Assembly: GCF_036746095.1 (NCBI RefSeq)
Contig: NZ_DAIOEU010000002.1
Location: 62,001 to 126,000 of the forward strand
Reading direction: 5' to 3'
DNA length: 64,000 nucleotides
Source: Dyella_B sp036746095
GTDB lineage: Bacteria > Pseudomonadota > Gammaproteobacteria > Xanthomonadales > Rhodanobacteraceae
Shown here: piece after piece, positions 15,889 through 24,722 of the stretch
How the letters are laid out: every line of letters starts with the position of its first letter
Position numbering within the stretch: the first letter of the stretch is position 1
Made by a program: the position numbers and the translations under genes
The notes under the pieces: generated by a model
Seen by the model: only the letters and a program-made list of their open reading frames with translations
Databases searched by the model: none
Told to the model about the DNA's origin: nothing

Positions 15889-17127
15889 TCAGGATTCCGG
15901 CGTTCTCTGCCGGCCGCGAATGTCGATGCGTCGCACTTCGGTGAAATAGATCAGGATCAGCGACACCCACACGATGCCGTACAACAGCATGAAGGCGCTG
16001 GAGCGAATGCCCAGCAGATCAAGCAGGCCGCCCCACAGGATCGGCAGCAGAAAGCCGCCAAGGCCGCCCGCAAGCCCGACGATGCCGGTCACGATGCCCA
16101 GCGAGTCGGAGAAGTCATCACCCAGGTACTTGAACGTGGACGCCATGCCGAATGCGAGCGCGACACCCAGCACGAACAGCAAGGGCGTAAACGTCCACAG
16201 ACTAAGTCCGATATGAAAACTCGACGGGCCACGACTGGTCTGCACGATCAATTGCGTTTGCGGATATGACAACAGGAATAACGCGATCCACGCCAGCCAA
16301 AGCACCCACCAGGTCAACGCATGGGCACCAAACCGATCCGACAGTGCGCCGCCCACCGCACGCAATACGCCGGCCGGCAGCGAAAAGCAGGCCGCCAAGG
16401 CTGCAGCGGAGGCAATTCCCAAGCCGTATTCGCCCGCGAAATACTGCGGCATCCACACGGACAAACCGGTGAACCCGCCAAACGCGAGCGAGTAATACTG
16501 GCAATACTTCCAGACGCGCGGATTGCCCAGTACCTGCAACTGCTGTTTCAAACCTGGCGAGCTTTTGCCGCTGGCGCCCGGATCAGGTGCCGACAACATC
16601 CAGAAGATCGCCGCCGTCAATAACAGCGCGACAGCGTAGATGCGCGGCACCGCGCGCCATCCCAGTGCATCGACCAGGGCCGGCGCCACAAACATGTTGA
16701 GCGCCGCACCGCTGGTGCCGGCACCAAAGAAACCCATCGCGAAGCCACGTCGGTTGGGCGGAAAAAAACGCGCGACATAGGGCGTGCCAACCGCGAACGA
16801 CGCACCCACCGCGCCCAGGCAAAGGCCGATGGCAAGGAACTGCCACAATGCCGCGGCATACGTCACCAACCATACCGGTAGTGCCGCCACGACAAGCAAT
16901 AAGGCCATCACCATGCGGCCGCCGAAGCGGTCGGTCCAGATGCCCAATGGAAGTCGCAGCAACGCGCCGCTCAAGATGGGTGAGGCGGTCAGCAGGCCGA
17001 ATTGGGTGGCATTGAGATTGAGTTCGCGACGAATCGGAATGCCGATCACCCCGAACGCCATCCACACGGCAAAGCACACAACAAAAGCAAACGTGGTGAC
17101 GAACAACACCCTGTATGCAACGCCCAT
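15889..17127 (-). CDS. narK: Nitrate/nitrite transporter, MFS
   Basis: 412 residues with about 12 membrane helices. It has the nitrate/nitrite porter signature regions: RLPLGIWTDRFGGR after helix 2, VGTPYVARFFPPNRRGFAMG and the helix-5 stretch GFFGAGTSGAALNM. Length and motifs fit a single-copy NarK of the NarK1/NarK2 group; exchange versus symport is not resolved by eye. A run AAGGAAACAGGGG precedes the ATG. It is first in the operon. FNR box 7 is 127.5 nt upstream, farther than elsewhere, leaving room for a longer leader or another regulator. Confidence 0.95.
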   Translation of the reverse strand: MGVAYRVLFVTTFAFVVCFAVWMAFGVIGIPIRRELNLNATQFGLLTASPILSGALLRLPLGIWTDRFGGRMVMALLLVVAALPVWLVTYAAALWQFLAIGLCLGAVGASFAVGTPYVARFFPPNRRGFAMGFFGAGTSGAALNMFVAPALVDALGWRAVPRIYAVALLLTAAIFWMLSAPDPGASGKSSPGLKQQLQVLGNPRVWKYCQYYSLAFGGFTGLSVWMPQYFAGEYGLGIASAAALAACFSLPAGVLRAVGGALSDRFGAHALTWWVLWLAWIALFLLSYPQTQLIVQTSRGPSSFHIGLSLWTFTPLLFVLGVALAFGMASTFKYLGDDFSDSLGIVTGIVGLAGGLGGFLLPILWGGLLDLLGIRSSAFMLLYGIVWVSLILIYFTEVRRIDIRGRQRTPES

Positions 17128-17247
17128 ACCCCTGTTTCCTTGTCAAGACAGGAATCCGTACTTCAATTGGCGTGTGTTTATCGTGCCCCGTACGTGCAGA
17201 CCCGCAACCCGCGTCGCCCAAGATAACGAAGGGGAAGGAGCCGTCAT

Positions 17248-17261
17248 TTGATCTGGATCAA
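17248..17261. promoter_or_regulatory. FNR-type box 7 (TTGATCTGGATCAA)
   Basis: Consensus-quality palindrome upstream of narKGHJI-ppiC. Activation from -41.5 would give a transcription start near 17213 and a leader of about 85 nt. Confidence 0.85.
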
Positions 17262-17374
17262 GTTGCTGTCTGGCAATGCGCGACAGGCGATACCTTCATC
17301 GCAGGCAAGTTAAAAGCGGGTGACGGTCGCGTAAAAGAAAATAGCCAGCCATTGCCTCGGCCGGCATGTCATGC

Positions 17375-18358
17375 CTACGCATGCAATACCGCAGCGCCGC
17401 TCAACCGCCCTGCCCGCAAATCGTCGAGTGCCTGGTTGGCTTGCTGCAACGGGTAGCGATGCGTGGAAGTGTGCACATGCTTGCACGCCTCTTCGGAAAA
17501 AAAATCGCGCGCATCGGCACGGGTAAGGTTAGCCACGGATACGATTTCCCGCTCCCCCCACAACCAGCGGTATGGGAACGACGGAATATCAGACATGTAA
17601 ATACCGCCACACACGACGCGTGCGCCCTTTTTCACGGCACGCAACGCTTGCGGCACCAATGCGCCAACGGGCGCAAAAACAATGGCGGCGTCCAACGACA
17701 CGGGCGGCATCTCTTCGGAAGAGCCGGCCCAGACGGCGCCCAATGAACGTGCAAACGCCTGCGCGGCGCCGTCACCGACGCGCGTAAAGGCGTAAACGCT
17801 GCGCCGCTGCCTGAGCGCCACCTGGGTGACGATGTGCGCTGCTGCGCCGAAGCCGTACAGTCCCAGGTGCTGACCGAGGCCGGCCTTTTCCAGGCAGCGC
17901 CAGCCGATCAATCCAGCGCAAAGCAGCGGTGCCACGGCGACCGGATTGGCGTCCTTCGGAAGGTGCACGCAGTAATCTGCGCGCGCAACGATATGCGTGG
18001 CATAACCGCCAGGCCGGGTGTAGCCGGTGAACGTCGGCGCGTCACACAGGTTTTCGCGTTCCTCGCGGCAATACTCGCAATGGCCGCAGGTGCTGCCCAA
18101 CCATGGCACGCCCATGCGGTCACCGATCTCCACACCGGCAACACCGGGCCCCAAGGCATCCACGATGCCGACGCATTCGTGGCCGGGAATCACCGGTGTC
18201 ACGATATTCGGCAGCTCGCCGTCCACCACATGCAAGTCAGTACGACACACGCCGCAAGCTTCGACACGCAGACACAACTCGCCGGCTGCAGGCACAGGAT
18301 CGGGTAACTCCTGCCACGTCAAAGGTTTACCAATTTGGTTCAACACCATCGCGTGCAC
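17375..18358 (-). CDS. Zinc-dependent alcohol dehydrogenase
   Basis: 327 residues. Medium-chain dehydrogenase with catalytic-zinc ligands in ACGVCRTDLHVVDG and PGHE, the structural-zinc cysteines CGHCEYCREERENLC and the nucleotide motif LGLYGFGAAAHI. It probably interconverts an alcohol and an aldehyde with NAD(P)H and may dispose of reducing power as ethanol under low oxygen. I chose GTG 18358, which has GAGG 8 nt upstream and places FNR box 8 at 63.5 nt. The ATG at 18349 is the alternative; the frame extends further to 18421, but that would run through box 8. Confidence 0.9.
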   Translation of the reverse strand: MHAMVLNQIGKPLTWQELPDPVPAAGELCLRVEACGVCRTDLHVVDGELPNIVTPVIPGHECVGIVDALGPGVAGVEIGDRMGVPWLGSTCGHCEYCREERENLCDAPTFTGYTRPGGYATHIVARADYCVHLPKDANPVAVAPLLCAGLIGWRCLEKAGLGQHLGLYGFGAAAHIVTQVALRQRRSVYAFTRVGDGAAQAFARSLGAVWAGSSEEMPPVSLDAAIVFAPVGALVPQALRAVKKGARVVCGGIYMSDIPSFPYRWLWGEREIVSVANLTRADARDFFSEEACKHVHTSTHRYPLQQANQALDDLRAGRLSGAAVLHA

Positions 18359-18414
18359 GGTACTTGCCTCGCAGAGGATGGGCACATGATGACGCCAAAC
18401 GACGCACCTTCGAG

Positions 18415-18428
18415 TTGACATAGCTCAA
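18415..18428. promoter_or_regulatory. FNR-type box 8 (TTGACATAGCTCAA), shared divergent promoter
   Basis: One half-site is degenerate (CTCAA). The centre is 63.5 nt from the alcohol dehydrogenase GTG and 74.5 nt from the divergent usp ATG at 18496, so one site could serve both. Confidence 0.6.
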
Positions 18429-18495
18429 GGCAGCCTTCGCTCCGTCCAGGCACGATCCTCGACACCATCTTTTCCGATGCCCGCCTGGAGGCCAC

Positions 18496-18933
18496 ATGTT
18501 CAAACGCATACTACTTCCGACCGATGGCTCGGAGCTGTCATTGAAGGCGATTCGACTTGGCTTGGATCTGGCCAAGACCTGCGGTGCCAGCGTGATTGCC
18601 TTGCACGCGGTGCCGCCCGTGCAAAGCCTTGCCTACATGACCGAGATCGTGGCGAACATCGGGTTCGACTACGCCAAGGAAGCGACTCGTTTTGCCGACC
18701 GCCATTTGGACGACGTCCGCGTCATGGCCGAGCAGGCTGGCGTGCCATTCGAACGTCTTTTGCTGTTCGGTTCACAACCGTACCAGGCTATCGTGCAGAC
18801 CGCCACGGATCGTCAGTGCGACTTGATCGTGATGGCCGCGCACAGTTGGGAAGGTCTTGCGCGGTTGTTGATGGGCAGCGAAACGCACAAGGTGATATTG
18901 AAATCGCAGGTGCCGGTACTGGTGTGTCATTGA
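18496..18933 (+). CDS. Universal stress protein, single UspA domain
   Basis: 145 residues. N-terminal FKRILLPTDGSELSLKAIRL, a middle DLIVMAAHSW and an ATP-binding-type end (LLMGSETHKVILKSQVPVLVC). Here the G-x2-G-x9-G pattern is only partial (HSWEGLARLLMGS), so ATP binding is likely but not certain. CTGGAGG precedes the ATG. Closest in the window to the Usp at 39761, with which it shares the ILLP-DGSELSL start and the Y-MTE segment. The role is probably survival under oxygen or energy starvation, as for Usp proteins in other anaerobic regulons. Confidence 0.93.
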   Translation: MFKRILLPTDGSELSLKAIRLGLDLAKTCGASVIALHAVPPVQSLAYMTEIVANIGFDYAKEATRFADRHLDDVRVMAEQAGVPFERLLLFGSQPYQAIVQTATDRQCDLIVMAAHSWEGLARLLMGSETHKVILKSQVPVLVCH

Positions 18934-19022
18934 TGTAAGCGCATGCATCAATCGCTGCATTGGACTCTAGATCGTTGCGCTACTCAAAGTCAGGGGGACG
19001 TCGCACGTCCGGTCCTGCTCCA

Positions 19023-19442
19023 TTACGACTTGGGAATCGCGCTCAACGCGTTCCGATGCTTGACTCGAAGAGGTATGAGTACAAGAACGATCACGTTAAG
19101 AAGCAGCGGCGCGATCGCCATCGCTCCTGCGATGAAAGAGGCCACGGCAAGCACAATGGATAGGACCGCTGGAAGTACGATGAGCCACCACTTCGGATAT
19201 TGCTTGAACCACACCTCAAAGGTGGCAACGGCATAGAGGGCGCCGAGCACCAAACCAAGAATAGGCTCGATGACTGTCTGGCTGCCTCCTACCATACGAA
19301 TGACTCCTACGATGAAATTGGCGGCAGCCGAATAACCAAGAATGCCAAACATGACCATCATCGCCTTGTAGTCACGGCTCTCAATGGCTCGGCGCTGGTT
19401 GCGGCGTGCAATGCTAGCGCGACGGTTGGTTTCAAAATCCAT
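19023..19442 (-). CDS. Small membrane protein (possible CDI immunity protein)
   Basis: 139 residues. A charged N-terminus (MDFETNRRASIARRNQRRAI) precedes three to four hydrophobic helices (GILGYSAAANFIVGVI, PILGLVLGALYAVATF, WWLIVLPAVLSIVLAVASF, LLLNVIVLVLIPL). GAAGGA stands 10 nt before the ATG. No family recognised. It follows the CdiA-like fragment and another small membrane protein, and its base composition looks less GC-rich than its neighbours. Inner-membrane immunity proteins typically protect against pore-forming CDI toxins; that function here is inference. Confidence 0.6.
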   Translation of the reverse strand: MDFETNRRASIARRNQRRAIESRDYKAMMVMFGILGYSAAANFIVGVIRMVGGSQTVIEPILGLVLGALYAVATFEVWFKQYPKWWLIVLPAVLSIVLAVASFIAGAMAIAPLLLNVIVLVLIPLRVKHRNALSAIPKS

Positions 19443-19519
19443 AAATTTACTATCCTTCTATCAAGTCACTAACACGGCATTTTCAAGAAATAGTTGGCTG
19501 CCCCAATCAAATCTGTGTT

Positions 19520-19828
19520 TTACTGCCGATCCTCGTCTTTCCTTGCGTTTCTATTTGGAAGTCCGGGAGCGAAAATCACCACCAACAGTACGCACAAACC
19601 TCCAATGGCAATTGGAGCCAAAATGCCCGCCGGTGTCGTCAGCATATCGATAGCTCGCTTCGCTGCAGGATGCCACCCATTCGCCCAGGCGTCCCTGACA
19701 ATAAGACTGGTTGGCGTACCAATGCAGCCAACCATGAAAACGAGCCATAGACGGAATCGTCGAAGCATTTTGGCCAGGGGTTTAGCCAAGAATCCACCAA
19801 ATATTCCGGACCAGAACCAGTCAGTCAT
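19520..19828 (-). CDS. Small membrane protein (possible CDI immunity protein)
   Basis: 102 residues with two clear hydrophobic helices (LWLVFMVGCIGTPTSLIV and ILAPIAIGGLCVLLVVIF) and a basic tail. AAGGAG lies 9 nt before the ATG, a strong start signal. It begins 13 nt after the stop of the CdiA-like fragment, the usual place of a cognate immunity gene. No family recognised with certainty. Confidence 0.65.
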   Translation of the reverse strand: MTDWFWSGIFGGFLAKPLAKMLRRFRLWLVFMVGCIGTPTSLIVRDAWANGWHPAAKRAIDMLTTPAGILAPIAIGGLCVLLVVIFAPGLPNRNARKDEDRQ

Positions 19829-19841
19829 CGTTGTCGTCTCC

Positions 19842-21040
19842 TTACTTTGTCGCTGCCGGCGCAGGGGCCTGAGGGGGCGTCGCTGACTCTTGCGCTACGG
19901 CTTGAATTGCCTTTTTGACAGGTACTGTCATCAATATCTGATTTCCACGAATCACAGCTCCTTCAATGGTGGAAAAGTTCTTCCAAGTATTTGCCACATT
20001 TGCTGCTTGGAACATTGTTGTTTGAAATGCGCCGCCCAACGCGCCTACTGCCATCGTTCCGCTGAGGCCAACAAACGAGAAACGATGGTCGAAAGCTTCG
20101 CCAAATCCTGTTCCTGTTGACCAAGAATCGCCAAGTGCTCCGTAGACGGCGCCTCCTGTGTAGGTGACGCCAGACATCACAGCACTTGTCCCCATGCCGG
20201 CTGTCAACGAATAATTTGCCGTAGCAACCTGGTAGGCAGCCCACGCCTCCTGTCCCCTGGCAATGGTCGCAGGCGCAGCAGCAACCGCCACGGCTGTCCC
20301 CGCACCCGCCGCCGCAGGCACAAAGAATAATTGTCCATACTGGCTGCGGACTTCATCCGCATACACCAATCCCCACTGAGATTGATGATTCAGATAATTC
20401 TGCAAGCTGATATTTTGGTCAACTTGTAGTCCCAACTGGGCCGCCAACGGATCCGTGGCATAAGCACGTGCGGCGAGGATGTTCGCTTTGCAGGTGTCGG
20501 AGAGGTCGCCGAAACTGCCACTGCAGCCGACGACAAGCAGTTTCTCTTGATCAGCCGACAGCATTTCCGCGGTGCTCTTGGCAGATTCGATGCAAACACG
20601 ATCGCCTTCGCACCGATTGATCTCTTTTTGCAGATCTGTCAGCTGCTGATGCGTTAGATAGTTGTACGTCGTTCCATCCAGCGCCGTCGCCGCACCGGCA
20701 CCGCCACCTACCGCGGCCCCTACCGCCGTGCTTGCCAGCTGCAACATACTGGCAAATTCCGGTGATCCAGGCGTATAGCCCTGGCTCACCAATAGTCGGC
20801 CATCTTCTGGACCACAAGCTGATTCGCGGCAGCACCTAACGCACCACCCACCACGTCGCCGCCACCTAGGGCTGCGATGCCAGCACCTACCACGCCGTGC
20901 AGAACCGTTCGCTCCGTGCTGCCTTCGGCCCAACCCATTTGTCCGGCGCCGCTGGCGTTGGTGAAGGCACCGCCGACGGTGAGCGTGGCGTCATGGTTGC
21001 CATCGCGCTCAGTATCGCTTCGGAAAACATCCCGCAGGCG
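19842..21040 (-). pseudogene. CdiA/filamentous-hemagglutinin C-terminal fragment, 5'-truncated and frameshifted
   Basis: Read on the minus strand, the first part (about 21040-20791) gives STERTVLHGVVGAGIAALGG and VVGGALGAAANQLV, the typical pre-toxin segment of CdiA-type proteins. It stops at DYW-stop. Adding one T near 20791-20792 would restore KMADYLVSQGYTPGSPEF and continue into the frame ending at 19842. The last 150 residues are rich in hydrophobic, Gly-rich segments (SLTAGMGTSAVMSG, FVGLSGTMAVGALGGAF), suggesting a membrane-acting toxin. No secretion domain or CdiB partner is present, so this is an orphan or decayed module. The 5' boundary is approximate. Confidence 0.7.
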
Positions 21041-21177
21041 TTGAGATAGGCATCCGTCCACCAAAGCGCCGGTGCCACAAACCATCCCCACAAGGCAAAC
21101 GGTGCGAAAGGCGCCTCGGAAGCGAATGCCTCGAATGGAGCGAGGCGGGTATCAAAGTCATAGATCGACATATTCAT
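20887..21177 (-). CDS. Hypothetical small protein, probably truncated by the CdiA-like insert
   Basis: Starts 13 nt after ackA (ATG 21177, with AGAGAG upstream), so it may be the last gene of the acetate/PHB operon. The first 45 residues (MNMSIYDFDTRLAPFEAFAS, then aromatic-rich LWGWF and LWWTDAYLNA) look like real protein. The tail is an out-of-frame reading of the CdiA-like fragment, so the native 3' end seems to have been replaced. No family recognised. Confidence 0.35.
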   Translation of the reverse strand: MNMSIYDFDTRLAPFEAFASEAPFAPFALWGWFVAPALWWTDAYLNACGMFSEAILSAMATMTPRSPSAVPSPTPAAPDKWVGPKAARSERFCTAW

Positions 21178-21190
21178 GACGCTCTCTCGT

Positions 21191-22405
21191 TCAAGCAAAG
21201 GATGGATTCACCGTAGGTGGCGGCGAGATGTCCCGCATAAGCTGCGCCGTGTGTTCCGCGATCATCGCTTCTTCGTCGGTGGCAACGACCAGCACACGCA
21301 CAGCGCTTCGCGTGCTGCTGATCAGGGTTTCGTGCCGATCGTTTGCCACCTCGTCGCACTCCACGCCAAGCCATGTCAGCGCATCGCAAATCTCGGAGCG
21401 AATGGAAGCGGCGTGTTCGCCGATGCCGGCGGAAAACACCAGCGCATCCAAGCCACCCAGCGCGGAGGTCAAAGCGCCAATTTCTTTCACGATGCGGTAG
21501 ACGAACAAGTCGATCGCCTCCCTGGCGCGGGGGTCCTCGCTTTCCAGCAACGCGCGCATGTCGTTGCTGACGCCGGATACACCCAGCAGGCCGCAGTCGT
21601 GATAAAGCATGTGTCCGACGGCGGCAGCATCGAGTCCGTACGCTTCTTGCAGGTAAAGCACCACGCCGGCATCGATGCTGCCGCAGCGCGTACCCATCAT
21701 CAGGCCATCGAGCGCGGTGAAACTCATGGTGGTATCGATGCTTTGCCCGTCCCACATGGCGCACAGGCTGGCGCCATTACCCAGGTGCGCCATGATCACG
21801 CGCCCTTTCGCCAGGGTTGGTGCTAGCACGCGCAGGCGCCCGGCCAGGTATTCATAGGAGATGCCATGAAATCCGTAGCGGCGCATGCCCGCATCCGTAT
21901 ACAAACGCGGCAGTGGCAAACGCTCCGCCACCGCCGGCATGTCGCGATGAAACGCGGTGTCGAAACACGCTACCTGCAACAGGCCGGGCCGCAGGCGGCT
22001 CAGCGCTTTGATGGCGGCAAGATTGTGCGGCTGATGGAGTGGTGCCAGCGGCACCAGTTTTTCCAGCGCGCCCAAGACATCCTGATCGATGCGCACGGGA
22101 CGATGAAACAAGGCGCCCCCATGCACGACGCGATGCCCGACGGCAACCAGCGCTTCATCACCGAGATGAGAGGTGACCCATGCCAGCAGCCTCTGCAGAA
22201 ACTCTTCGTGAGACGCCGCATGATGCGGCCACGCGTAGCTTTCCAACACGGCGCCATCCGGCGCACGCGCCAGGAAGCGTGGCGCTTCGCCGATGCCTTC
22301 GATCTGCCCGTGCGAGATCAGGCGTTGCACGCCGCTGCCCAGTTCGTACAGTGAGAACTTGATGCTGGAGGAACCGGCGTTGAGGGTGAGAATGGCCTTC
22401 GGCAT
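21191..22405 (-). CDS. ackA: Acetate kinase
   Basis: 404 residues. N-terminal LTLNAGSSSIKFSLYELG (ASKHA phosphate loop), GHRVVHGG, the signature FDTAFHRDMP, GNGASLCAM and the C-terminal VFSAGIGEHAASIR. It converts acetyl-phosphate and ADP to acetate and ATP. With phosphoketolase it gives substrate-level ATP without oxygen. Separated from the phosphotransacetylase gene by 2 nt, so co-transcribed. Confidence 0.97.
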   Translation of the reverse strand: MPKAILTLNAGSSSIKFSLYELGSGVQRLISHGQIEGIGEAPRFLARAPDGAVLESYAWPHHAASHEEFLQRLLAWVTSHLGDEALVAVGHRVVHGGALFHRPVRIDQDVLGALEKLVPLAPLHQPHNLAAIKALSRLRPGLLQVACFDTAFHRDMPAVAERLPLPRLYTDAGMRRYGFHGISYEYLAGRLRVLAPTLAKGRVIMAHLGNGASLCAMWDGQSIDTTMSFTALDGLMMGTRCGSIDAGVVLYLQEAYGLDAAAVGHMLYHDCGLLGVSGVSNDMRALLESEDPRAREAIDLFVYRIVKEIGALTSALGGLDALVFSAGIGEHAASIRSEICDALTWLGVECDEVANDRHETLISSTRSAVRVLVVATDEEAMIAEHTAQLMRDISPPPTVNPSFA

Positions 22406-22407
22406 GT

Positions 22408-23361
22408 TCAGCCCTCCGCCACTGCGGCCACATCTGTTGCCTTGCAGGCTTGCGCCAGCAAGACAGCCACGACGCAGGATGCGATGCGTGCACGCGGCGT
22501 ATCGGCACGACTGCTGAGGATGATCGGCACCTGCGCCCCCATGACGATGCCGGCCGCTTCCGCACCACCCAGGAAGCTGAGCTGTTTGGCCAGCATGTTG
22601 CCGGATTCCAGATCGGGCACCACGAGAATATCGGCAGCGCCAGCCACTGGTGACGCGATACCCTTCTCGCGCGCAGCCGCCGCGTCCACGGCATTGTCGA
22701 AAGCAAGCGGCCCATCGACGATGCCGCCGGTGATCTGCCCCCGCTCAGCCATCTTGCACAGCGCTGCGGCATCGACCGTGGATGGCAACGCGGGGTTGAT
22801 GGTCTCGATCGCCGAAAGCACCGCCACCTTGGGGCTGGGGATGCCGATAACGTGCGCCAGGTCGATGGCGTTCTGGACGATGTCGCGCTTCTCCATCAAC
22901 GTCGGAAAAATGGCGATCGCCGCATCCGTCACCATCAGCAAGCGTGCATAGCTGGGCACATCCATCAGGAATACATGGCTCATGCGGCGCCCCGTGCGCA
23001 ATCCGCCCTTCGCGCACACGGCATGCATGAATTCATCGGTGTGTAGCGAGCCTTTCATCAGCAACTTCGCTTCGCCACGCTTGACCAGGGCCACAGCCTG
23101 CTCCGCGGCGGCATGGCTATGCGGTGCATCAACGATTCGAAAGCGCGTCATGTCGACACCCGCGCACTGCGCGGCGACGGCGATCTTGTGCGCCGGCCCG
23201 ACAAAGATCGGCGTGATCAGCCCTTCTTCCGCCGCTTCCACCGCCGCGGCCACGACAACGTCGTCACACGGATGCGCAATGGCGGTGGGAATGGCCGCGC
23301 CGGCTTGCACGCGCGCCGACAAGGCGCGAAACCGATGACGATGGGCAATGACTTCATGCAT
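22408..23361 (-). CDS. Phosphate acetyl/butyryltransferase family protein
   Basis: 317 residues, the short single-domain type without the N-terminal DRTGG/AAA-like domain of E. coli Pta. Contains the family segments GLITPIFVGPA, LLMKGSLHTDEFMHAV, SHVFLMD and LVVPDLESGNMLAKQL. It exchanges phosphate and CoA on an acyl group (acetyl-phosphate to acetyl-CoA). Placed between ackA and phaB, it can link phosphoketolase-derived acetyl-phosphate to PHB synthesis. Acetyl versus butyryl preference is not decidable from sequence. Confidence 0.92.
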   Translation of the reverse strand: MHEVIAHRHRFRALSARVQAGAAIPTAIAHPCDDVVVAAAVEAAEEGLITPIFVGPAHKIAVAAQCAGVDMTRFRIVDAPHSHAAAEQAVALVKRGEAKLLMKGSLHTDEFMHAVCAKGGLRTGRRMSHVFLMDVPSYARLLMVTDAAIAIFPTLMEKRDIVQNAIDLAHVIGIPSPKVAVLSAIETINPALPSTVDAAALCKMAERGQITGGIVDGPLAFDNAVDAAAAREKGIASPVAGAADILVVPDLESGNMLAKQLSFLGGAEAAGIVMGAQVPIILSSRADTPRARIASCVVAVLLAQACKATDVAAVAEG

Positions 23362-23376
23362 GACTGATATGTCCCA

Positions 23377-24123
23377 TCAATACATGTGCTGGCCGCCGTT
23401 CATCGCCAGATTGCTGCCGGTCATGAAGGCGGCAGCATCACTGCAGACGAAGCCGACCAAGGCGGCGATTTCATCCGGCCGGCCCAGGCGTCCAACCGGG
23501 ATCAACGGAATCACCTTGGTTTCCAGCACCTCCTTGGGTACGGCTGCCACCATGTGCGTGGCGGTATATCCGGGCGACACGGTGTTGACGGTGACGCCAT
23601 GTCGCGCCACTTCCAATGCCAGCGATTCGGTAAAGCCATGGATGCCCGCCTTGGCGGCGGCGTAATTGCATTGGCCGTATTGGCCTTTGGTGCCGTTGAT
23701 CGAGCCAATGTTGACGATGCGTCCCCAGCCGCGTTCGGTCATGTCCGCGCAAAATTGCTTGGTGACGTTGAACATCGAATCGAGATCGGTGTGCATCACG
23801 GCTTCCCAATCGTCCCGGCTCATCTTGAGAAAGCGCCCATCGCGGGTGATGCCGGCGTTGTTGATCAGGATGTCCACCTTATAGCCATCCCTGGCAATCT
23901 CGCCGGCCATGCGCTGGCACGATGAAAAGTCGGCCACGTCGACGGTATACGCCTTGAAACGATAGCCTTCCGCCAATTGATCGCGGAGCCAGGCATCGAC
24001 GTGGTCGTTGTGGGGTGAATGCGTGACCAGCACGGTGCAACCGGCATCGTGCAAGGCCTTGGCGATTGCCTCGCCAATGCCCCCCATGCCTCCTGTTATC
24101 AACGCCACATGCCCGGCAGTCAT
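23377..24123 (-). CDS. phaB: Acetoacetyl-CoA reductase (SDR)
   Basis: 248 residues. Short-chain dehydrogenase with nucleotide motif TGGMGGIG, NNAG, the catalytic Ser-Tyr-Lys set (NIGSINGTKGQYGQ, then NYAAAKAG) and ending GGQHMY, typical of PhaB. It reduces acetoacetyl-CoA to (R)-3-hydroxybutyryl-CoA with NADPH (or NADH), so PHB formation also consumes reducing power. Its start overlaps the phasin stop by 4 nt. No phaA thiolase occurs in the window. Confidence 0.94.
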   Translation of the reverse strand: MTAGHVALITGGMGGIGEAIAKALHDAGCTVLVTHSPHNDHVDAWLRDQLAEGYRFKAYTVDVADFSSCQRMAGEIARDGYKVDILINNAGITRDGRFLKMSRDDWEAVMHTDLDSMFNVTKQFCADMTERGWGRIVNIGSINGTKGQYGQCNYAAAKAGIHGFTESLALEVARHGVTVNTVSPGYTATHMVAAVPKEVLETKVIPLIPVGRLGRPDEIAALVGFVCSDAAAFMTGSNLAMNGGQHMY

Positions 24124-24569
24124 GACTTGGCCCCGGTCGCAGCGGTGTTATTGAACAGCTTGAAGAAATCGACCATCGCGACGTTGAATGGCTTGGTGGC
24201 TTCCAGGCCGCCCATCGCCTTGGCCGTATCGCGCTGCCAGATCAGGAACGCATCCTGCAAACCGGTCATGAATCGCGTCTGGTTGGTAACGACTGCCTGC
24301 GCCATGGATTGTGCATCGCCGACGCGCTCTTGCATCACGCGCAGGAAGGTTTCGCCGGGAATGGCTGCCAGCGATTGCCATTCGTCGTTCAACGATACCT
24401 TGTCGATCTCTTCCTGCGTTTCGGCAATGCTTTCGTCCACGGCGTGATCGAATGTGCCCAGCCAGCGCTGGCCGCATTCCTTAAGCAGCTTGTTGGTACG
24501 TAGCGCGAATTGCAGGTTGGCCTTGTACAGTTCGAAGGGAATGTCGTTTTGGGTGTTGGGTGTGGTCAT
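24120..24569 (-). CDS. Phasin family protein (PHB granule coat)
   Basis: 149 residues, helical and lacking Cys. N-terminus IPFELYKANLQFALRTNKLL and the middle WQSLAAIPGETFLRVMQERV fit phasin proteins, amphipathic helices that coat PHB granules. GAGG precedes the ATG at 10 nt. Part of the phaC-phasin-phaB-pta-ackA gene run on the minus strand; a 150-bp gap containing a palindrome separates it from phaC. Confidence 0.85.
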   Translation of the reverse strand: MTTPNTQNDIPFELYKANLQFALRTNKLLKECGQRWLGTFDHAVDESIAETQEEIDKVSLNDEWQSLAAIPGETFLRVMQERVGDAQSMAQAVVTNQTRFMTGLQDAFLIWQRDTAKAMGGLEATKPFNVAMVDFFKLFNNTAATGAKS

Positions 24570-24659
24570 GATGAGGTCCTCATAGAATGAAGGTGTGCTT
24601 CTTGCTGGGGTGTGTCACATCCGGAATGGGTGTGACGGATGGCAAGATTTGTTTTCCTC

Positions 24660-24685
24660 GTCATTCCGGCGAAGGCCGGAATGAC
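24660..24685. repeat. REP palindrome GTCATTCCGGC type
   Basis: GTCATTCCGGC-GAAG-GCCGGAATGAC, a perfect short hairpin between phaC and the phasin gene. It could attenuate or stabilise the transcript. Same family at 26576 and 38612. Confidence 0.85.
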
Positions 24686-24722
24686 GGCATCACGATGGCA
24701 CCATGGATGCAAAGCGTCATAC

